From positions 62,001 through 126,000 of the forward strand of contig JAJUIB010000003.1 of NCBI GenBank assembly GCA_029265615.1: a stretch of DNA of 64,000 nt, given 5' to 3'. The first letter of the stretch is position 1. Each line of letters begins with the position of its first letter. Of this stretch, positions 60,145-64,000 are shown in pieces. This stretch comes from Spirochaetota bacterium. GTDB lineage: Bacteria; Spirochaetota; Spirochaetia; Treponematales; Rectinemataceae. The translations under genes and the position numbers were made by a program. Under the pieces are notes generated by a model, which saw only the letters and a list, made by a program, of their open reading frames with translations, did no database searches and was not told the origin of the DNA.

Positions 60145-61242
60145 ATGGCCGTTTTTCCCGACGAGCATGCGAGCGACGAGGAGCTCCGCCGGCTTGAAGA
60201 CGAGGTCCTCGAGGGGCGCGATGGTGAAGAGAGGAGCGGATTTGAGGAGGAGGTAGCTGCGGACGAGGGTGATTCGCCCCTAGCTGCGTCTTTCGCTGAA
60301 GCCGCGTCCCCGACCGCTCCGCGTCGGGATTCGCGCGATCGTCCTGTCACAGGCGCTCCCGCCACAGGCGGGGCCGCAAAGGGTGGGCGAGAGCTCCCTT
60401 CGCCGCTCTACCGCCTTCGCGCGACCCATTCAAACGAAACCTTTTTCGGCTATTGGGAGGGCGAGGGAGAGCTTGCCCCCCGTTCCTGGGTGGTTGCGCC
60501 GACACGCTACGGCCGCGATGTCTGTGAGCTTCAGGGCCTTGTGCGCTGTCCCGGCCATGTCGGACAGGAGGACATTTTCAAGATCGACCGGCGCGCAACT
60601 GAGGCGGATCTCGCCAAGGCGCGCGCCAACGAGGAACTCGAACGCAAGGCCTTCGAACTCTGCCGCCAGAAAATAGAGGCGCGCAAGCTCCCCATGAAAC
60701 TTGTCGCGGCGCACTACCTCCTCGAAGAGCCGAAGGTGCTGTTCTTCTTCTCCGCCGAATCGCGGGTCGATTTTCGCGAGCTCGTGAAGGATCTTGTGGC
60801 GGTATTCAAGATGCGCATCGAGCTCAGGCAGATCGGCGTGCGGGACGAGGCGCGGGTGACGGGCGGCTGCGGCGTCTGTGGACGCGTTCTCTGCTGCCAC
60901 GGTGTCTCCGACAAACTCACGCCGGTGTCGATCAAGATGGCCAAGGACCAGAATCTTTCGCTTAACAGCATGAAGATTTCCGGGCCCTGCGGTCGGCTTC
61001 TGTGCTGCCTCGCCTATGAATACGGATTTTATCGTGACGCGCGCCGCGAACTTCCCGGCGAGGGTGTGCGGTTTTTCTATGACGGCGTGCTGTTCCGGGT
61101 GATCGAGGTCAACGCGCTCTCCGGATCCGTGAAAGCCGCGGGCGAGGACGGCCGCGTCCTCGACTTCCCCGCGGCCCGCTTTGTCCACAGCGAGGGCAAG
61201 TGGAAGGTCCGCGAAGAGCTTCCCGAACAGGGGCGGACCTAG
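60145..61242 (+). CDS. PSP1/RicT-family protein
   Basis: 365 residues. After a ~95-residue low-complexity acidic N-terminus, the PSP1 domain (residues ~150-330) contains CGVCGRVLCCHG near 248 and SGPCGRLLCCLAYEYG near 285. These are the cysteine clusters that in RicT (YaaT) bind an iron-sulphur cluster with RicA and RicF. In Bacillus this complex aids RNase Y-dependent maturation. RicA/RicF genes are not in the window. Last gene of the M23-bactofilin row, ending at a strong hairpin. Confidence 0.9.
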   Translation: MAVFPDEHASDEELRRLEDEVLEGRDGEERSGFEEEVAADEGDSPLAASFAEAASPTAPRRDSRDRPVTGAPATGGAAKGGRELPSPLYRLRATHSNETFFGYWEGEGELAPRSWVVAPTRYGRDVCELQGLVRCPGHVGQEDIFKIDRRATEADLAKARANEELERKAFELCRQKIEARKLPMKLVAAHYLLEEPKVLFFFSAESRVDFRELVKDLVAVFKMRIELRQIGVRDEARVTGGCGVCGRVLCCHGVSDKLTPVSIKMAKDQNLSLNSMKISGPCGRLLCCLAYEYGFYRDARRELPGEGVRFFYDGVLFRVIEVNALSGSVKAAGEDGRVLDFPAARFVHSEGKWKVREELPEQGRT

Positions 61243-61274
61243 CTTCCGGGGTGGCGATCGCGCCGCCCCGGAAG
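61243..61274. terminator. Two-way hairpin between ricT and the CFBP gene
   Basis: 14-bp stem with one wobble pair (CTTCCGGGGTGGCG with CGCCGCCCCGGAAG, loop ATCG), starting right after the ricT stop. It sits in the gap between converging genes and a T-rich stretch follows on the plus strand at 61286. Confidence 0.75.
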
Positions 61275-61281
61275 TGCGGCA

Positions 61282-62310
61282 TCAGTTTTTGATGTCGACG
61301 AGCTCCATCTCGAAGACGAGGAATGCGTTCGCGGGGATTACGCCGCCAGCGCCGCGTTCGCCATAGGCGAGTTCGGGCGGAAGGACGACAAGGCGCTTTT
61401 CGCCTTTTTTCATGCTCTGCACTACAATATCCCAGCCGGGGATGATTTCGCCTGCGGCGACGCGGAAGCGGATGGGGCCGCCGCGGAGCGAGGAGTCGTC
61501 AAAAACACGGCCATCGAGTAGCATGCCCCGATAATTCACGGCCGCAGTCTGTCCCTTGGCGGGGTTGGGGCCTGCGCCCTGTTTGAGTGTCTTTTGGAAG
61601 ATGCCGTTGTCGCCCTTGGCAAGGTCGGGGAAGTTTTTGGCGATGAGCGCAAGGTCGGCTTCGCGCTGAGCCGCGACGCGAGCCTTTGCGGCGGCGGCGG
61701 CGGCCACCGCCCGTTCGTCGAAGGCGGTCTGGTCGGTTTTGAACGCCTGCGCGTTTTTGCCTGCGCGGATTATGTCGATTTTCTCGATCTTGTCGCCCTG
61801 GGCGATTTTTTTAACCACATCCATGCCCTCGACGACGCGGCCAAATACCGAGTGGCGACCGTCAAGCCAGGGAGCTTCCTTGAGCGTGATGAAAAACTGC
61901 GAGCCGTTTGTTCCCGGGCCGGCGTTTGCCATGCTGAGGACCCCCTCGCCATCGTGCCGGAGTTCCGGGCTGAACTCGTCGGGGAATTCGTAGCCCGGGC
62001 CTCCTGAGCCATTGCCTTCGGGGTCGCCGCCCTGCACGACAAAGTTGGGTACAACCCGGTGAAAGACGAGGCCGTCATAGAAACGTTTTCCTTTGTGCGG
62101 GCCGAGCGTGCCTTCGGCGAGGCCAACAAAGTTGCCGACGGTGAGGGGGGCGCGCTCGTACTCGAGCTTGAGGAGCACCTCTCCCTTGCTCGTCTTCATG
62201 CGGGCATAGAGGCCGTCAGGCAGCGTGGGGGCCTGTTGGCAGGAGGCAAGACCCCCGGCGAGCAGGCACAGCCCCGCCGCGAGGATGCTGCGGTAAGCCT
62301 TGGTGCGCAT
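61282..62310 (-). CDS. Dual-family immunophilin lipoprotein (cyclophilin-FKBP)
   Basis: 342 residues from the ATG at 62310, with GGAGGAAC just upstream. Lipobox LASC at about residue 24, so it is a lipoprotein. Residues ~35-190 are a cyclophilin-type prolyl isomerase (FHRVVPNFVVQGGDPEGNG, NGSQFFITLKEAPWLDGRHSVFG split here). After a helical Ala-rich linker (~195-245) the C-terminus is an FKBP-type isomerase (QTAAVNYRGMLLDGRVFDDS, EIIPGWDIVVQSMKKGE). Both domains look active-site complete. Cyclophilin-FKBP fusions (CFBP) are known in T. denticola and few other organisms. Confidence 0.92.
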   Translation of the reverse strand: MRTKAYRSILAAGLCLLAGGLASCQQAPTLPDGLYARMKTSKGEVLLKLEYERAPLTVGNFVGLAEGTLGPHKGKRFYDGLVFHRVVPNFVVQGGDPEGNGSGGPGYEFPDEFSPELRHDGEGVLSMANAGPGTNGSQFFITLKEAPWLDGRHSVFGRVVEGMDVVKKIAQGDKIEKIDIIRAGKNAQAFKTDQTAFDERAVAAAAAAKARVAAQREADLALIAKNFPDLAKGDNGIFQKTLKQGAGPNPAKGQTAAVNYRGMLLDGRVFDDSSLRGGPIRFRVAAGEIIPGWDIVVQSMKKGEKRLVVLPPELAYGERGAGGVIPANAFLVFEMELVDIKN

Positions 62311-62402
62311 TGTTCCTCCGTGTGATGCGATGGGCGAGCATAGTCCGAAAGTGCAAGGGCGGACAAGGGTCGGGTGCTGGTGAAAAAACACACAGGCCGC
62401 GT

Positions 62403-62431
62403 CTTGACCGGAGCGATCGGGCAGGGTCAAG
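62403..62431. promoter_or_regulatory. Inverted repeat upstream of the dCMP deaminase gene
   Basis: CTTGACC (62403-62409) and GGTCAAG (62425-62431) are exact reverse complements with a 15-nt spacer. The left arm contains TTGACC, which could also be a -35; the right arm would then overlap the -10. A possible operator, not proven. Confidence 0.4.
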
Positions 62432-62454
62432 ATGGCCTTTAAGGGAGGTTCTCC

Positions 62455-62946
62455 ATGGCCGAGGAGGGGTACCGCCGTCCAAGCTGGGACGAGTACTTTA
62501 TGGAGGTGGCGAATGCGATCGCCAAGCGGGCAACCTGCGATCGGGGGCGCTCGGGCTGCGTCATAGCGCGGGATCACCAGGTGCTTGCGACGGGCTATGT
62601 CGGCGCGCCCGCGGGGCTTCCGCATTGCGACGAGGTCGGGCACCAGCTCAAAAAGGTCGTCCATGAGGACGGCAGTGTCACCCAGCACTGCGTGCGCACC
62701 GTGCACGCGGAACAGAATGCGATTTGCCAGGCCGCGAAGCGCGGCGTCGCAATCGACGGTGCGACCTTGTATTGCCGCATGACGCCCTGCCGCACCTGCG
62801 CGATGATGATTATCAACTGTGGCATTGTCCGCGTGGTCGCCGAGCGCCGCTATCATGCCGGCGCTGAGAGCGAGGAGATGTTCCGCGCCGCGGGCGTGAG
62901 CCTCGAGTTCGTCCATGAAGACATAGAGCGCTACGACAATCAATGA
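62455..62946 (+). CDS. dCMP deaminase (ComEB-like)
   Basis: Deaminates dCMP to dUMP for dTTP synthesis. 163 residues. Zinc and catalytic motif HAEQNAICQAAKRG near residue 84 and TPCRTCAMMIINCGI near 108 are intact, with YVGAPAGLPHCDE upstream, typical of the dCMP branch rather than cytidine deaminases. GGGAGG precedes the ATG. It is divergent from the CFBP gene, with a 7-bp inverted repeat between them. Confidence 0.94.
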   Translation: MAEEGYRRPSWDEYFMEVANAIAKRATCDRGRSGCVIARDHQVLATGYVGAPAGLPHCDEVGHQLKKVVHEDGSVTQHCVRTVHAEQNAICQAAKRGVAIDGATLYCRMTPCRTCAMMIINCGIVRVVAERRYHAGAESEEMFRAAGVSLEFVHEDIERYDNQ

Positions 62947-63010
62947 GGATACCAGTGTAGGGGGCGCGCTTGTAACTCGGTCCCGATTCCGGTAGATTGA
63001 AATCGTGGGC

Positions 63011-63859
63011 ATGCGCATACTCTACGTCGGCGAGATTGTCGGGAAGGCGGGCGTCTTCACGCTGAAGAAGCTCCTCAAAAAGGCTAAAGCCGAAACGGGG
63101 GCGGATTTTGTCTTCGGGAACGCCGATTCGGCGACGGGGGGCGCAGGGATCGGGCGGCAGCACGCCGTTTATCTGCACAAGCTCGGTCTTGAGGCGATCA
63201 CTCTTGGCGAGTGCTGCTACTACAAACGCGACATCGTCGAACATATGGGGAAGCTCCCGTACCTCATCCGTCCTGCAAACTATCCCTATGGCAATCCTGG
63301 ACGCGGCTACCGCATTTTCCCAAGCCCTAAGGGGAAGGTGGCCGTCGTCGAGTTACTTGGCCAAGCGGGTTTTCCCCGCGTGCATCTTGCCAATCCCTTC
63401 CAATCGGCGACCGACCTGCTCAGGAAGCTCCGCGAGGAAGCTACGGTGCTCATCCTCGATTTTCATGCGGCAACCACCGCGGAAAAGGAGGCTATGGCGC
63501 TCCATGTAGACGGCCTTGCTTCCGCGATGATCGGGTCCCATGGCAAAACCCTCACCGCCGACGCTCGCGTGCTTTCAGGCGGCACGGCGGCGATCACCGA
63601 CGCGGGGAGGACGGGTAGCCTCCTCTCCGTGGGCGGCCTCGACGCTTCGACGCGGATCGGGGAATTCCTCTCGGGAATCCCCGCCTGGTCCAAGGACGGA
63701 ACCGCGGGGCTCGAGCTCCAAGGTTGCGTGATTGAAATCGCGGAAGACGGACGCGCCACGTCAATCCGGGCGCTCAGGATGCCCTGCGAGGAGGTGCTCG
63801 ATGACCGAACGGGGGATAGTGACGGAGATCCGGGACAGGGTGTTGACTGTCCAGCTTGA
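63011..63859 (+). CDS. YmdB-family phosphodiesterase homologue with altered metal ligands
   Basis: 282 residues from the ATG at 63011 (a GTG two codons earlier is possible). The whole YmdB frame is visible: MRILYVGEIVGKAG, FGNADSATGG, GECCYYKRDI, LIRPANYPYG, DFHAATTAEKEAMALHVDG, GSHGKTLTAD, TDAGRTG. Compared with Bacillus YmdB (GDxVG, NGENA, GNHTWDKK, GTHTHVQTAD), several metal-site residues are changed. Related enzymes cleave 2',3'-cAMP. Activity is therefore uncertain. The last 59 nt overlap the next gene, so translation is probably coupled. Confidence 0.82.
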   Translation: MRILYVGEIVGKAGVFTLKKLLKKAKAETGADFVFGNADSATGGAGIGRQHAVYLHKLGLEAITLGECCYYKRDIVEHMGKLPYLIRPANYPYGNPGRGYRIFPSPKGKVAVVELLGQAGFPRVHLANPFQSATDLLRKLREEATVLILDFHAATTAEKEAMALHVDGLASAMIGSHGKTLTADARVLSGGTAAITDAGRTGSLLSVGGLDASTRIGEFLSGIPAWSKDGTAGLELQGCVIEIAEDGRATSIRALRMPCEEVLDDRTGDSDGDPGQGVDCPA

Positions 63860-64000
63860 GATGACCGCGGCTTGCGGTGCCTGTGGCAACGATGGATGCA
63901 AGGCGAGCCGCAATTGTCTTAAGGCCTACAACAAGGACGATGTCCCGGTTGCCGAAGGCGACGAGGTCGAAATTGAGGTCGAGGGTAAGGCCCAGCTCGA
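63801..64000 (+). CDS. RseC/MucC-family protein, 3' end outside window
   Basis: 66 codons visible, no stop before the window ends. ATG at 63801 with GAGGAGGT 7 nt upstream, starting MTERGIVTEIRDRVLTVQL and containing a four-cysteine segment CGACGNDGC ... NC, the usual RseC/MucC (SoxR-reducing system) N-terminus. In full, such proteins have two membrane segments and adjust a sigma-E or SoxR system. The start lies 59 nt inside the preceding YmdB-like gene. Confidence 0.8.
   Translation, partial: MTERGIVTEIRDRVLTVQLEMTAACGACGNDGCKASRNCLKAYNKDDVPVAEGDEVEIEVEGKAQL

Noticed and set aside
62311-63018. N-terminal extension of the CFBP gene up to 63018
   Set aside because: The extension is antisense to the dCMP deaminase gene; ATG at 62310 has a good SD and signal peptide.
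1-64000. tRNA, rRNA or mobile-element genes
   Set aside because: I looked for CCA ends with cloverleaf arms, 16S/23S landmarks, transposases and integrases and saw none; a dedicated scan could still find a missed tRNA.

Overview
The window is about 64 kb of gene-dense, GC-rich bacterial chromosome with no rRNA, tRNA, CRISPR array, transposase or phage gene that I could find. It most likely comes from a spirochaete of the Treponema lineage. The strongest sign is a member of the UPF0164/FadL-like outer-membrane family known mainly from Treponema (37274-38512). Supporting signs are a cyclophilin-FKBP dual immunophilin lipoprotein of the type described in Treponema denticola, the M23 peptidase-bactofilin-YaaR-RicT block, and large SpoIIE-type phosphatases with periplasmic sensor parts. 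The species is not identifiable from what I see; the G+C content is well above that of the host-associated treponemes.

Region 1 (1-11.8 kb, + strand) is the S10/spc/alpha ribosomal super-operon. It enters inside rplB and runs through secY, rpmJ, rpsM, rpsK, rpsD, rpoA and rplQ to a 56-residue zinc-ribbon protein, then a strong hairpin terminator. adk, map and infA are absent between secY and rpmJ. Region 2 (11.8-22.4 kb) has rarD, then a minus-strand histidine-utilisation block hutH-hutU-(PPi-type PEP carboxykinase)-hutI, with a divergent ArgP-like LysR regulator. A 1150-residue enzyme that I read as diphosphate-dependent PEPCK lies inside the hut block.

Region 3 (22.4-29.3 kb) carries small transport and housekeeping genes: an EamA permease, an exported transglutaminase-like protein, CorA, a CDF metal exporter, a lipoprotein, an RluA-type pseudouridine synthase and two unknown proteins. 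Region 4 (29.3-39.1 kb) is a surface/signalling block. A 1036-residue exported repeat protein is translationally coupled to a 1577-residue Asp-box/FN3/HAMP/SpoIIE phosphatase. Divergent from them is the FadL-like protein with a C-terminal TPR, followed by a YggT membrane protein and YhbY.

Region 5 (39.5-52.6 kb) is accessory-like: an MFS-HEAT fusion, a TetR-MATE pair with a readable promoter/operator, a TIM-barrel protein, a lipoprotein-MazG pair, an orphan 2-oxoacid oxidoreductase gamma-type subunit, an AT-richer membrane LuxR regulator with a partner gene, an orphan PTS EIIA, RlmE, a polyprenyl synthase, and a bifunctional-nuclease-UVR protein. Region 6 (52.7-64 kb) holds a second SpoIIE phosphatase, HtpG, an MBL-fold hydrolase, the M23-bactofilin-YaaR-RicT row, the CFBP immunophilin, dCMP deaminase, a YmdB homologue with altered metal ligands, and the start of an RseC-family gene that runs off the window.
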